Below are positions 8,499 through 18,166 of a stretch of 64,000 bases of DNA, in pieces (position 1 is the first letter of the stretch; each line of letters starts with the position of its first letter). This DNA is from Sphingobium sufflavum (lineage in GTDB: Bacteria; Pseudomonadota; Alphaproteobacteria; Sphingomonadales; Sphingomonadaceae), in the NCBI RefSeq assembly GCF_021403115.1, contig NZ_JAJSSH010000010.1:1-64000 (forward strand), given 5' to 3'. The notes under the pieces were generated by a model. That model was not told where the DNA came from. It did no database searches and saw only the letters and a program-made list of their open reading frames with translations. The translations under genes and the position numbers were made by a program.

Positions 8499-9764
8499 AT
8501 GGCTGAGGCAGATACCAACGAAATCGCCCAGAATGCGCGGAAATACTGGTCGGCGGACGGCTATAAGGAAGGCGGCGTCATCCGCGAGGTCGACTATGCC
8601 TCGCAGTCCGGCGGCCTCGATCCTTCGCTCGAAGGCATCAAGATCGTCGACACCGACACGCACATCACCGAAGCGCCCGAACTCTTCACCAGCCGCGCGC
8701 CCGCCGCGTACAAGGACCGCGTTCCCCATGTAAAGCGCATCAACGGCACGGACCGCTGGTTTGTCGGCGACCGCGATTTCGGTACGCTGGGCGGCAACGT
8801 GATCCGCAAGGACAACAACAAGCTTCTCGGTCGACTCGCCTTCCCCAAGCTGGAAGAAGCGCATCCGGGTGGCCACATCATCTCCGAGCGCCTGAAGGCG
8901 ATGGATGACATGGGCGTCTATGCCCAGATCTGCTTCCAGAATTCGGGCGTGACGCAGGCCGGTTCGCTGATGTCGCTGGGCGATCCCGATTTGGCGCTGA
9001 AGATTGTCGAGATCTTCAACGACGCCTCTGCCGAATATCAGCAGGAGTCGGGCCAGCGCATCTTCAACATGGCGCATCTGCCTTTCTGGGATCAGAAGGC
9101 GCTGGAGAAGGAAGCACGCCGCTGCATCGACATGGGCCTGAAGGGCTTCGTGCTGCCCGACACGCCTGAGCGCGTGGGCGTGCCAAGCTTCAACCATGAC
9201 TATTGGACGCCGTTCCTGGAGATGTGCGACGCGACCGGCACGCCGATCAACTTCCACCTCAACGCCGCGATCGACCCGAACACGCTGACCTGGGAAGGTT
9301 TTGAGTTCGAGCAGACGCTCTCCGTCGTCGCCACCATGTTCTCCATCGGCAATGCCGCCACGATGGGCAACTGGATGGTGTCGGGCCGTCTGGACCGTCA
9401 CCCCGGCCTCAAGATCGGCCTGATCGAAAGCGGCATGGGCTGGGTGCCCTTCGCCGTCGAGGCTCTGGAGCATCAGTTCAACGAGATGCTACCGCGCTTT
9501 TCCAAGATACTGACGCGTCGCCCGTGGCAGTATATGCGCGATCACTTCTACTGCACCTTCTGGTTCGAGAAGGTCGGTCCGAAGCTGCTGCTGGAGACGA
9601 TCGGCGTGGACAACGTGATGTTCGAGACCGACTTCCCACACCCGACCTCGCTCTATCCGGGCGTTCAGGACCACATCAAGGATGTGCTGGGCGGCTATAG
9701 CTATGAGGTCAAGAAGAAGGTTCTGCAGGACAACGCCGTCAAGGTGTACAACCTGCCCTTCTGA
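8499..9764 (+). CDS. Amidohydrolase family 2 (metal-dependent TIM-barrel) protein
   Basis: Belongs to the amidohydrolase-2 group (COG2159-like), whose members include decarboxylases and hydrolases of cyclic or aromatic acids. A metal-site motif of the D-x-H form is at residues 53-55 (DTDTHITE), in place of the usual H-x-H. Later candidates are His in INFHLN and Asp in ETDFPHP. ATG 8499 follows a strong GGAGG site, giving 421 residues. Codons are strongly biased to C- and G-ending forms, which suggests high expression. The gene has its own terminator and faces a divergent operon across a palindromic operator candidate. Substrate unknown; a catabolic role together with the neighbouring crotonase and reductase is inference. 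Confidence 0.83.
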   Translation: MAEADTNEIAQNARKYWSADGYKEGGVIREVDYASQSGGLDPSLEGIKIVDTDTHITEAPELFTSRAPAAYKDRVPHVKRINGTDRWFVGDRDFGTLGGNVIRKDNNKLLGRLAFPKLEEAHPGGHIISERLKAMDDMGVYAQICFQNSGVTQAGSLMSLGDPDLALKIVEIFNDASAEYQQESGQRIFNMAHLPFWDQKALEKEARRCIDMGLKGFVLPDTPERVGVPSFNHDYWTPFLEMCDATGTPINFHLNAAIDPNTLTWEGFEFEQTLSVVATMFSIGNAATMGNWMVSGRLDRHPGLKIGLIESGMGWVPFAVEALEHQFNEMLPRFSKILTRRPWQYMRDHFYCTFWFEKVGPKLLLETIGVDNVMFETDFPHPTSLYPGVQDHIKDVLGGYSYEVKKKVLQDNAVKVYNLPF

Positions 9765-9785
9765 CCGGTGGTTCATCGACAAAGG

Positions 9786-9816
9786 AAAGGGCGGTCGCGA
9801 TGCGGCCGCCCTTTTT
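9786..9816 (+). terminator. Rho-independent terminator of the amidohydrolase gene
   Basis: A perfect 9-bp stem (9786-9794 with 9806-9814), an 11-base loop and a run of five T starting inside the stem. It lies 21 bases after the stop codon. Confidence 0.85.
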
Positions 9817-9871
9817 ACATTGTGGGATGTTGCTTCGCTCACAAGGATGCGCCGAAGTGTCGGTGTCGCTC

Positions 9872-11530
9872 TTACGGAGAGTGGGAACGGCCCGTGGGCA
9901 GGACGACCCCAACCCGTTCGGCATAGCGATCCCACTCGCCCATCAACTCGGTCAACTTGGCATCGTTGCTAGCGGAGAGGTCATGTGTCTCGCCAGGATC
10001 GGCGGCAAGGTTGAACAAATGCCATTGGCCGTCGCCGGTATCGGTGATTTTCCAGTCGCCCTTGCGGATCGAACGGGAACCGAACAATTCGGTGCCGAAC
10101 GCCTCGTCCGGGGCATGAACGCACTGCGCCTTGCCTGTCAGATAGGGGCGTAGGGACGTGCCCTCCATCGCCTCTATCGTGCGCCCGTCGAAGGTTGCGC
10201 TGGGCCTTGCCACGCCCGCCATGTCGAGGAAGGTGGGTCCCACATCCGCAGCGGTCAGGAAAGCGCGGGCGATGCGTCCCGGCCCGACAAGATGGCCGGG
10301 GCCAGACAGAAAACTGACGCTCCGCGTTCCGCCTTCGGTCGCATAGGTCTTATAGAGCCAGGACGGTGCGGCAGATGCGCCCGCCCAGCCGGGGCCGTAG
10401 CCGACAAAGCTGGTCGCCGCACCCAGATTATCCAGTCGGTTGTCGGCCTGTTCATAGCGTCGGCGCAGTGAGGGCAGTTCATTATCGGCGTAATCCATGC
10501 CTTCCGGCCCATTGTCGGATAGGAACAGGATCACCGTATTATCAAGGTGCTTCGTCCGCCGCAGTTCCGCGATGACGAGGCCGACGTCATGATCCAGCCG
10601 CTCCACCATGGCGGCATAGATTTCCATCTCGCGTGCAGCCTGCGCTTTCTGCGCGGGCGTCAGGGCATCCCAGCCTCCTTGCGGTTTGGCACGGTCATGG
10701 GCTGGTTTTGAGGGATCGTAGAGGCCGAGCTTTGCCTGCCTTGCCAGCCGTTGATCACGCAGGGCGTCGAAGCCGGCATCATAGCGTCCCCGATAGCGGG
10801 CAATATCCTGTGGCCTGGCCTGCAACGGCGCATGGGGGGCGGTGAAGGCCAGATAGGCGAAGAAGGGCCTAGCTTTGTCCGGCCTCTTGGCTGCCTCCCG
10901 CAGGAAGCCGATCATCTTTTGCGCGAAATAGTCGGAGGAGTAGAAGTCGGCGGGGAGTTGGGGGACGATCCGGCCATCCTCCGTATAGGTGACCCCCTTG
11001 GCCGGATCGGTCGCCAGACCCAGCCCGAAATGATTATGCGCAGCGGGCAGGACCGCAAAGCTGCGCTGGAAGCCGCGATCATGAGGATCCTGTCCCGGCG
11101 CGCTGCCCAGATGCCATTTGCCGGAGAGGAACGTGCTGTAGCCGTTCGCACCCAGCAGTTCCGCCAGCGTCGCATTGTCGGGCCGCAAATAACCTTCCAG
11201 CCCTCGCTTGCCTCGCTGGTTGGGCGTGGTCAGTTCCATGGCGCCCAAGCCGACACGGTGCGGATCGGTGCCGGTCAATAGCATGGCGCGGGTTGGGGAA
11301 CAGGCGGGCGCAGTGTGGAAGTCGGTGAAGCGGACGCCTTTTCGGGCCAAATCATCCAAACGGGGTGTGCGGATTTCCCCGCCAAAGGCTCCCAGATCGG
11401 AAAAGCCGAGATCGTCGGCGACGATGATGAGGAAATTGGGCGGAGGCGCTTCCTTCGCCTGCGCCGAGGCCATGCCAAGCGACGTCAAAGATAACGCCGC
11501 CAGCAGGCGGATCAATGTCTTGCGGCGCAT
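9872..11530 (-). CDS. Secreted type I sulfatase (arylsulfatase family)
   Basis: Hydrolyses sulfate esters in the periplasm or outside the cell. An N-terminal signal peptide (basic start, LLAALSLTSLGMA, then ASAQA) ends near residue 25. The alkaline-phosphatase-like fold shows metal-binding Asp39-Asp40 in VADDLG, the modification motif C77-S-P-T-R81 whose cysteine must become formylglycine, GKWHLG, and SDNG. The C-terminal part has the DWKI...WHLFNLAADPGE ending typical of sulfatases. The length, 552 residues, is normal. A GGAGGATGAGAG site precedes ATG 11530. Maturation needs a formylglycine-generating enzyme, and none is in the window. The gene is monocistronic here. Confidence 0.92.
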   Translation of the reverse strand: MRRKTLIRLLAALSLTSLGMASAQAKEAPPPNFLIIVADDLGFSDLGAFGGEIRTPRLDDLARKGVRFTDFHTAPACSPTRAMLLTGTDPHRVGLGAMELTTPNQRGKRGLEGYLRPDNATLAELLGANGYSTFLSGKWHLGSAPGQDPHDRGFQRSFAVLPAAHNHFGLGLATDPAKGVTYTEDGRIVPQLPADFYSSDYFAQKMIGFLREAAKRPDKARPFFAYLAFTAPHAPLQARPQDIARYRGRYDAGFDALRDQRLARQAKLGLYDPSKPAHDRAKPQGGWDALTPAQKAQAAREMEIYAAMVERLDHDVGLVIAELRRTKHLDNTVILFLSDNGPEGMDYADNELPSLRRRYEQADNRLDNLGAATSFVGYGPGWAGASAAPSWLYKTYATEGGTRSVSFLSGPGHLVGPGRIARAFLTAADVGPTFLDMAGVARPSATFDGRTIEAMEGTSLRPYLTGKAQCVHAPDEAFGTELFGSRSIRKGDWKITDTGDGQWHLFNLAADPGETHDLSASNDAKLTELMGEWDRYAERVGVVLPTGRSHSP

Positions 11531-11828
11531 CTCTCATCCTCCGGTCTGGTGCGGGCGGCCCTGTGCCTATGATCTTATGCGGGAGGTTGCCGCCAACCAG
11601 AAGCATTTGTGTCGATGGCCGGACATCCCTGTCGCATCCGGCACTGATCGACGACCAAGTGGATACAGCGACCGTGCTGTGCAGCAGCTTGCCGCTCTAC
11701 AGCCTGAATCGGACAGGTGTGCGGTCTCTCGCCTTTACAAAGAGATTGTCATCGGGTCGGATGAGGCTTGAAGCGTGTCGATGCACGCACGACATGCCCT
11801 TTGACCCCACTGCTGCCTGCGAGTTTCG
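11531..11828. other. Divergent intergenic region, sulfatase / M3 peptidase
   Basis: About 300 bp between two divergent genes. It must hold both promoters, but I see no clear inverted repeat, terminator, RNA gene or convincing small frame in it. Confidence 0.5.
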
Positions 11829-13886
11829 ATGACCGATACCACCACCTTCCCGACCGCCAACCCGCTCCTCGATGCGACCGACCTTCCCGATTTTACGGCT
11901 GTGCAGCCGGTTCATGTCGTGCCCGCCATAGAGCAGGCGATTGCGTCGCATAGGGCGATCATCGCCGAGGTTAGCGAGGGTGCGCGGGACGATTTCGCGT
12001 CGGTCGTGTTGGCATCCGAACGGGCGGATTTCGACCTGTCTCGTACTTGGTCGCCGGTCGGTCATCTCTCTTCTGTCGCGGATACGCCTGAATTGCGGGA
12101 GGCGCATGCGGCGGGGCAGTCGCTGATGACAGCCTATCTGATGGAAGCTGGGCAGAATTCTGCCCATTATGCGGCGCTGGGCCGGGTGGCGGCGCGACCC
12201 GACTTCCGTACCTTGCCAGTGGCGCAGCAGCGTGCGGTCGATCTGGCGCTCCGCGGATTCCGACTGGCCGGCGTTGCGCTGGAGGGAGAAGCGCGTCAGC
12301 GTTTTCTTGAAATCGGTATGGAACTCAGTGAGTTGTCGACCAGCTTTGCCAACGCGGTGATGGATGCCACCGAAGCTTGGACCGAGCATGTGACCGACGA
12401 GCGCGCACTGGCGGGCGTGCCGGACAGCGACAGGGCCATCCTCGCATCCTATGCGAAGGAGAAGGGGCTGGATGGCTGGCTTATCACCCTGCGCCAGCCC
12501 AGCGTGCAGGCGATCCTGTTGCATGCATCGGATCGGGCGTTGCGGGAGCGTGTCTATCGCGCCAATGCCACCCGTGCCTCCGAACAGGCGGAAGACAAGA
12601 ATTTTGATAATAGCGCGCGGATCGAAAAGATCATGGCGCTACGCCACGAGGCCGCGCAGATATTGGGATTTGCCGATGCGGCGGCCCATTCGCTGGAAAC
12701 AAAGATGGCGACGGATGCGCAGGAGGCATTGTCCTTCCTCGCCGACCTTGCATCCCGCGCTCGGCCGATGGCGGAGACGGAACTGGCAGAGGCACGGGCC
12801 TTCGCCACGGCGCATTTGGGGCTGGAGGAGCTGGCGTCCTGGGATTTGTCTTATGTTGCGGAAGCGATGCGACGGACCCTGCATGGCGTGGATCAGGAGG
12901 CGTTGAAGGCCTATTTCCCGCTGCCCCGCGTGCTCGCAGGAACGGAAGCCTTGTTCGAGCGGCTCTTCGGCGTGCGGCTGGTGCCCCGGCCCGGCGTAGC
13001 GGTGTGGCATGATGACGTTATTTTTTATGACCTGCTGGACGCCAATGGACAGGTAATTGCAGGGGTTTACCTCGACTTGTTTGCACGTGCCGGAAAGCGG
13101 GGCGGAGCGTGGATGGATGTGTGCCAGTCGCGGTTCCGGGATGCGGATCGCTTTCACCTGCCCATTGCCTATCTGACCACCAATTTTGCACCGGCGGCGT
13201 GGGATCGCCCTTCGCTGCTGACGCATAATGATGTGGTGACGTTATTCCATGAGTTTGGCCATGTCTTGCATCATCTGCTTAGCGAGGTGGATATTCCCTC
13301 CGTCGGCGGCATTTCTGGTGTGGAATGGGATGCCGTGGAACTGCCCAGCCAGTTCATGGAGAATTTTGCCTGGGATCGTGCTACGCTGATAGGCCTGTCG
13401 GGCCATGTAGAGACAGGCGAGCCGCTGCCGGAAGCGATGTTCGACCGCCTGCTGGCCGCGCGCCAGTTTCAGGCGGGGTTGGCGTTGCTTCGTCAGGTCG
13501 AATTCGCGACATTCGACCTGCAATTGCACCGGGATTATGATCCGGTGGTTGGTGCGCGGGTCGATGCGACGCTGGAGCGGGTGCGCAAGGAGGTGGCGGC
13601 CATTCAGCCACCGTCCTGGAACCGCTTTGCCCATGGCTTTACCCACATTTTTGCAGGTGGCTACGCAGCGGGATATTACAGCTACTTATGGGCGGAGCTT
13701 CTGTCCGCCGATGCATTTGAGCTGTTCGCGCATAGTGATGTGTCGGGGGGCGGTGGCACAGCCTTTCGCCGAGAGATATTGGCGGTCGGGGCGAGCCGAA
13801 CGGCGGCCGACAGTTTCCGTGCCTTTGCGGGCCGCGCGCCGGAAATCGATGCGCTGCTCAAGATACGGGGGCTTGTGGCGGGATGA
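11829..13886 (+). CDS. M3-family oligopeptidase (oligopeptidase A-like)
   Basis: Cytoplasmic zinc metallopeptidase that cleaves short peptides, including remnants of signal peptides. The zinc motif H474-E-F-G-H478 lies in a typical FHEFGHVLHHLL context, with the third ligand expected in the downstream SVGGISGVEWDAVELPSQ region (E of VEWDAVE). The length, 685 residues, and the N-terminal pattern NPLL...VQPVHVVPAI match oligopeptidase A (PrlC) better than the C-terminal dipeptidase Dcp, though the two are close. No signal peptide is visible. The stop codon overlaps the next start by ATGA, so the SirB1-like protein is translationally coupled. Confidence 0.9.
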   Translation: MTDTTTFPTANPLLDATDLPDFTAVQPVHVVPAIEQAIASHRAIIAEVSEGARDDFASVVLASERADFDLSRTWSPVGHLSSVADTPELREAHAAGQSLMTAYLMEAGQNSAHYAALGRVAARPDFRTLPVAQQRAVDLALRGFRLAGVALEGEARQRFLEIGMELSELSTSFANAVMDATEAWTEHVTDERALAGVPDSDRAILASYAKEKGLDGWLITLRQPSVQAILLHASDRALRERVYRANATRASEQAEDKNFDNSARIEKIMALRHEAAQILGFADAAAHSLETKMATDAQEALSFLADLASRARPMAETELAEARAFATAHLGLEELASWDLSYVAEAMRRTLHGVDQEALKAYFPLPRVLAGTEALFERLFGVRLVPRPGVAVWHDDVIFYDLLDANGQVIAGVYLDLFARAGKRGGAWMDVCQSRFRDADRFHLPIAYLTTNFAPAAWDRPSLLTHNDVVTLFHEFGHVLHHLLSEVDIPSVGGISGVEWDAVELPSQFMENFAWDRATLIGLSGHVETGEPLPEAMFDRLLAARQFQAGLALLRQVEFATFDLQLHRDYDPVVGARVDATLERVRKEVAAIQPPSWNRFAHGFTHIFAGGYAAGYYSYLWAELLSADAFELFAHSDVSGGGGTAFRREILAVGASRTAADSFRAFAGRAPEIDALLKIRGLVAG

Positions 13887-14677
13887 TTGCGGGTTTTGGC
13901 CTGATGGAGGATGAGGAGATCGAAATCGATCTCGCCGCCCTGGCGCTGAGCGAACTGGATCATGAGGGGGTGGACCTGGCTCCCTATGCAGAACTGTTGC
14001 GAGAGATGACCGAGCGTCTGGCGGTTGTCGGTGCGCCCGCAGTGACGGCGGTGGCGCAAGCGCAGGCGCTGGCAGCGGTGATCGGCGGCGAATATGGGTT
14101 TATGGGCGACGTCGCCAGTTATGACGCGCCGCTCAATGCCGATTTTATTCGGGTGCTCGACCGGCGGCGGGGTCTGCCGGTCAGCCTGTCCATTCTTTAT
14201 GTCGCGGCTGCTCGGCGGCTGGGCTGGGCTGCTCATGCGCTTAATATTCCGGGGCATGTGCTGGTGCGGATCGGCGAAAAAGCGGCGGTGGTGATCGACC
14301 CGTTCAACGGTGGTGGAGAGGTGGCGCCAGATCGGCTGATCGCGCTGCTGGCGCTGGGTGCAGGGGAAGGTGGTGCGGGACGTCAAGAGGATGTGGCGCC
14401 CATGGCTAATCGGGCGATATTGGTGCGCCTGCTGCTCAATCAGGCGTCACGGGCGGAACAGGCGGGTGATGCGGCGCGAGCCATGACGGTCTATGATCGA
14501 ATGACGGTAGTGGCGCCGGACCATGTCGAGGGTTGGTGGGCGCTAGCGCGATTGCAATTGGGGTCGGGTGAACTGGATGGCGCCCGGCAAAGTCTGAGCG
14601 CGATGCTGGAGGTGACGCGGGATCCGCAGCGGCGTGAACTGGCGACCGCCGCGCTGGAGGCAATTGCGCCTCGATAA
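13883..14677 (+). CDS. SirB1-like transglutaminase-fold protein with TPR-like C-terminus
   Basis: Member of the SirB1 family with a Transglut_core2 domain. The diagnostic block is FIRVLDRRRGLPVSLSILY, then ARRLGW and NIPGHVLVRIG (about residues 88-135). The second half (about 170-262) is Ala-rich helical repeats resembling tetratricopeptide motifs. The family is widely conserved but its biochemical activity is not established. The catalytic Cys of true transglutaminases is absent (the position reads LPVSLS), so enzymatic activity is doubtful. Start overlaps the M3 peptidase stop by 4 bp. Confidence 0.82.
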   Translation: MIAGFGLMEDEEIEIDLAALALSELDHEGVDLAPYAELLREMTERLAVVGAPAVTAVAQAQALAAVIGGEYGFMGDVASYDAPLNADFIRVLDRRRGLPVSLSILYVAAARRLGWAAHALNIPGHVLVRIGEKAAVVIDPFNGGGEVAPDRLIALLALGAGEGGAGRQEDVAPMANRAILVRLLLNQASRAEQAGDAARAMTVYDRMTVVAPDHVEGWWALARLQLGSGELDGARQSLSAMLEVTRDPQRRELATAALEAIAPR

Positions 14678-14714
14678 TAAAAAGCCCTGCTATTACAGGT
14701 ATTTGGTGTAATTT

Positions 14715-15914
14715 TTAAAACAGGATTGCACGAACCTGTTCGCCCGGTAAGGCGGCTGCCGCATCTATGGGTCTTTCGACCAGCGCGTTGGAGTGGGCAA
14801 GGGGCAGGAGGGCGGCGCTATCGCGTCCCGCCACCTGTGCCACTACGCCATCCTTTACCGTCGCGCGTAGATATTCCGCACGAAGGCCTCCCTCTGGAAG
14901 GGGTACGGAGGTCGTCAGGCTCGACCAATGGGGCAGGGGAGATTCCGCTCCGCTAAAACGACGTACCAGCGGGAGCAAGAAGAGCGTTGCGCCGACGAAG
15001 GCGGACACGGGATTACCCGGCAGGCCGAGCATAAGGGCGTCGCCCAGTCGCCCCGCCATCAGGGGCTTTCCGGGGCGCATCGCGATGCGCCAGAAATCGA
15101 GGGTGCCGCCAGCCTTCAGGATGGCCGGTGCGACCAGATCATGATCGCCGACGGATGCACCACCTGTGGACACAATGATGTCGGCCTCCGCTGCCGCTCG
15201 AAAGGCTGCGGTCAGGCTGTCCAGATCGTCGGGGAAAAGGCCCATGTCTACCACCTCCGCCCCCGCCTGTGCGAGCATGGCGGCCAGCATGATGCCGTTG
15301 GAAGCTGGTATCTGTCCCGGACGGAGTGCGCCGCCGATGGCCACCAGTTCGTCTCCCGTGCCGATCAGGGCAACCCTGGGCCGACGGCGCACCGGGAGAG
15401 TGGCATGTCCCGCCATCGCAACGAGCGCGATGTGCGCGGGACCGACAAGGCTGCCCGCATCGAGGAGAGGGCTGCCAATAGCAAAATCCGTGGCGCGGGC
15501 GCGGACGTTGCGGCCGGGATAGCCCGGACCTTCGCCATTCAGTCGAATATGATCGTCGGCCGCCAGTGCCTCTTCCTGCACCAGCACGGCGTCGGCGCCG
15601 TCTGGCAAAGGCGCGCCGGTGAATATCCTCATCGCCTCGCCAGAACGTAGCAATGTGGAAGGCGATGCCCCCCCGGCGCGGGATTCGCCTGCCAGACGCC
15701 AGGGGCCGGGCAGGTCGGCATGGCGAATGGCATAGCCGTCCATGGCCGAAAGATCGGTCCATGGCTGGTCGCGCAGGGCCGTGACCGGCTTGGCGAGGAA
15801 ACGGCCCTGCGCGGCAAGGAGGTCGACATGCTCGATAGGCAAGGGTGTGGCCAGTGCGAGCAGGCGTGCCTGCGCCTCTGCAACTGGTAGCAGCCCTGCC
15901 GGTGTGGCGCTCAT
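14715..15914 (-). CDS. moeA: Molybdopterin molybdenumtransferase
   Basis: Inserts molybdate into adenylylated molybdopterin in molybdenum-cofactor synthesis. The MoeA fold is evident: N-terminal [11 protein letters not shown] (substrate binding), the MPT-binding domain with [11 protein letters not shown] and [15 protein letters not shown], and the C-terminal [16 protein letters not shown]. The 399-residue length is normal. Its ATG overlaps the moaC stop as ATGA, so the two molybdopterin genes are coupled. It is the last gene of the minus-strand ppiD-trp-moa series. Confidence 0.95.
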   Translation of the reverse strand: MSATPAGLLPVAEAQARLLALATPLPIEHVDLLAAQGRFLAKPVTALRDQPWTDLSAMDGYAIRHADLPGPWRLAGESRAGGASPSTLLRSGEAMRIFTGAPLPDGADAVLVQEEALAADDHIRLNGEGPGYPGRNVRARATDFAIGSPLLDAGSLVGPAHIALVAMAGHATLPVRRRPRVALIGTGDELVAIGGALRPGQIPASNGIMLAAMLAQAGAEVVDMGLFPDDLDSLTAAFRAAAEADIIVSTGGASVGDHDLVAPAILKAGGTLDFWRIAMRPGKPLMAGRLGDALMLGLPGNPVSAFVGATLFLLPLVRRFSGAESPLPHWSSLTTSVPLPEGGLRAEYLRATVKDGVVAQVAGRDSAALLPLAHSNALVERPIDAAAALPGEQVRAILF

Positions 15915-16384
15915 GGCGCGGTCCAGTCGCCGGACTTGCCGCCCCGCTTTTCGGTAACGCGAATCTGGCCAATGACCATCATCTTGTCGATGGCCTTGAG
16001 CATGTCATAAAGCGTAAGGAGTGTAGCGGAAGCGGCCGTCATCGCTTCCATTTCTACGCCGGTCTGGGCGGCGGTGCGCGCAGTGGCGATCACCTCTATG
16101 CCGCTGTCGTCGGGCAGGATTTCTACCGTCACCGCTGCCAGCGGCAGGGGATGGCACAGCGGGATGATGTCGGCGGTGCGCTTGGCCGCCATGATACCCG
16201 CGATCCGAGCGGTGGCAATCACGTCGCCCTTGGCGATCGACCCTTCGACAATGGCGGCGAGGGCTGTGGGATCGACACTGATCCGGCCACGCGCGGTGGC
16301 GCTACGCACAGTCGTGGGCTTGGCCGAGACATCGACCATATGCGCCTCGCCGGTGCCGGTCACATGGCTCAGTCGTTCGGGCAT
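15911..16384 (-). CDS. moaC: Cyclic pyranopterin monophosphate synthase
   Basis: Second step of molybdenum-cofactor synthesis, forming cyclic pyranopterin monophosphate. Conserved blocks are [37 protein letters not shown] and [15 protein letters not shown] 16384 gives 157 residues, the usual length, and lies 4 bp after the trpC stop; a longer frame adds 14 unlikely residues. Coupling to tryptophan genes is a known alphaproteobacterial arrangement. Confidence 0.95.
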   Translation of the reverse strand: MPERLSHVTGTGEAHMVDVSAKPTTVRSATARGRISVDPTALAAIVEGSIAKGDVIATARIAGIMAAKRTADIIPLCHPLPLAAVTVEILPDDSGIEVIATARTAAQTGVEMEAMTAASATLLTLYDMLKAIDKMMVIGQIRVTEKRGGKSGDWTAP

Positions 16385-16388
16385 TACC

Positions 16389-17180
16389 TTATTGACCGAG
16401 CATGGCGCGGGTGGCCGCCGCGACATCGGCCTGTCGCATCAACGCCTCACCGATCAGGAAGCAGTTGACGCCATGCTGCGCCATGGCTTTCAGATCGTCA
16501 TGGCCGGTCAAGCCGCTCTCCGCAACGAAGGTGCAGCCTGCGGGCGCGCGCCCGACCAGTTCATAAGTTTTGGCGAAATCGACCGAGAAATCCCGGAGAT
16601 CACGATTGTTCACGCCGATCAAACGCGATTCCAGTGCGAGCGCACGCTCCAGCTCGGCGGCGTCATGGACTTCCACCAGCACATCCATGCCATGGGCGAG
16701 GGAGGCCTGTTCTATGTCCTGCATCTGATTGTCATCGAGTGCGGCGACGATGATGAGTATGGCGTCGGCACCGATGGCGCGCGCTTCTGTCACCTGCCAC
16801 GGATCGACCATGAAATCCTTGCGGATCACCGGCAGGGAAACAGCGGCGCGGGCGGCGATCAGATAGTCTTCATGCCCCTGAAAATAGGGGGCGTCGGTCA
16901 GGACAGAGAGGCAGGATGCGCCGCCTTCCTCATAGGCACTGGCATGGGCTGGCGGATCGAAGTCTGCGCGGATCAGGCCCTTTGAGGGGCTGGCCTTCTT
17001 GATCTCCGCGATCAGACCGAAGCCGCCGGCCGCGACATGGGTATCCAGCGCACGACGAAAACCGCGCGGGGGCGTCTGGGCGGCGATCAGGGCATCGAGG
17101 GCGGAGCCGCTAGTCGCGGCCTTGCGGGCGGCGACTTCCCCATATTTGGTGTCGCAGATTTCGATGAGCTTGTTGGTCAT
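16389..17180 (-). CDS. trpC: Indole-3-glycerol-phosphate synthase
   Basis: Closes the indole ring from CdRP in tryptophan synthesis. A monofunctional (beta/alpha)8 barrel of 263 residues; conserved elements are [58 protein letters not shown] and VAESGL. ATG 17180 overlaps the trpD stop as ATGA. No TrpF domain is fused, unlike in enterobacteria. Confidence 0.96.
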   Translation of the reverse strand: MTNKLIEICDTKYGEVAARKAATSGSALDALIAAQTPPRGFRRALDTHVAAGGFGLIAEIKKASPSKGLIRADFDPPAHASAYEEGGASCLSVLTDAPYFQGHEDYLIAARAAVSLPVIRKDFMVDPWQVTEARAIGADAILIIVAALDDNQMQDIEQASLAHGMDVLVEVHDAAELERALALESRLIGVNNRDLRDFSVDFAKTYELVGRAPAGCTFVAESGLTGHDDLKAMAQHGVNCFLIGEALMRQADVAAATRAMLGQ

Positions 17181-18166
17181 GTGTAGGCGATCCAGCAATT
17201 GAGGAGCGCGTTGGCAAGCCCCTTGTCAATGGCCTCTGCGGCTTCCTCGACGCCGCTGCGGAAGTCGGTGGCGACACCTGCGACGATCAGGGCGGCGCCC
17301 GCGTTAAACAGGACGGCGTCGCGGTAGGCGCCCGTCTCCCCCAATAGCAGGCGACGCAGGGCGGCGGCGTTGTAGTCCGCGTCGCCACCGCGAATAGCCT
17401 CTGGCGCATAGGATGGCAGGCCTGCGTCCGCGCCGGTCAGGGAATAGGTGCTGATGCGGTCATCGGCGAGGTCCGTCACATGGTTGGCGGCGCTGAGCGA
17501 CAGTTCATCCATGCCGTCTTCTCCCGACACGATCATGGCGCGGGTCATGCCGATCCGCTGCATAGCCTCTGCATAGAGGGGGGCGTAATCGACCCGCGCG
17601 ATGCCGACCAGTTGGCGAGTGACATTGGCGGGATTGGCGAGGGGGCCGAGCAGGTTGAAGATGGTGCGCCGTCCCAAGGACTTGCGAATGGAACCGATGC
17701 GGGCCAGCGCCGGATGGTGGGTCTGCGCGAAGAGGAAGCAGATGCCGAGATCGGCCAGTGTGGCTTCCGCCGTGCGCGATGCGCGGTCGAGATCGAGGCC
17801 CAGCGCCTCCAGCGTGTCCGCTCCACCCGCTAGGGACGTGGCGGCGCGATTGCCATGCTTGGCGACGGGCACTTCGCAGGCGGCGACGACCAGGGCGACG
17901 GCGGTGGAGACATTAAGCGTATGCAACCCGTCGCCCCCGGTTCCGCAGACATCGATGGCGTTGTCCGGTCCCTTGATGGCGATCATCCGGTCGCGCATCG
18001 CCCGCGCGGCAGCGGCGATTTCGACGGCTGTCTCGCCCCGGTCGCTGAGGGTGACGAGGAAGGAGGCGATTTCCGCATCGCTGGGCGTGCCGTCGAGCAG
18101 CGTGGCGAAGGCGGCGTTGGCGCTCGCCTCGTCCAGCGGTAGCGAGGGATCGGGGAGCAGGCTCAT
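17177..18166 (-). CDS. trpD: Anthranilate phosphoribosyltransferase
   Basis: Transfers phosphoribose from PRPP to anthranilate. Signature motifs are VCGTGGDG (PRPP loop), KHGNRAATS (the family usually has KHGNRA[VA]SS) and [15 protein letters not shown]. The length, 329 residues, is standard, with no fused glutamine amidotransferase domain. Overlaps trpG by 4 bp upstream and trpC by 4 bp downstream. Confidence 0.96.
   Translation of the reverse strand: MSLLPDPSLPLDEASANAAFATLLDGTPSDAEIASFLVTLSDRGETAVEIAAAARAMRDRMIAIKGPDNAIDVCGTGGDGLHTLNVSTAVALVVAACEVPVAKHGNRAATSLAGGADTLEALGLDLDRASRTAEATLADLGICFLFAQTHHPALARIGSIRKSLGRRTIFNLLGPLANPANVTRQLVGIARVDYAPLYAEAMQRIGMTRAMIVSGEDGMDELSLSAANHVTDLADDRISTYSLTGADAGLPSYAPEAIRGGDADYNAAALRRLLLGETGAYRDAVLFNAGAALIVAGVATDFRSGVEEAAEAIDKGLANALLNCWIAYT

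Noticed and set aside
8448..9473. Minus-strand frame of 341 residues opposite the amidohydrolase
   Set aside because: Antisense to a well-supported gene with a strong ribosome-binding site and terminator.
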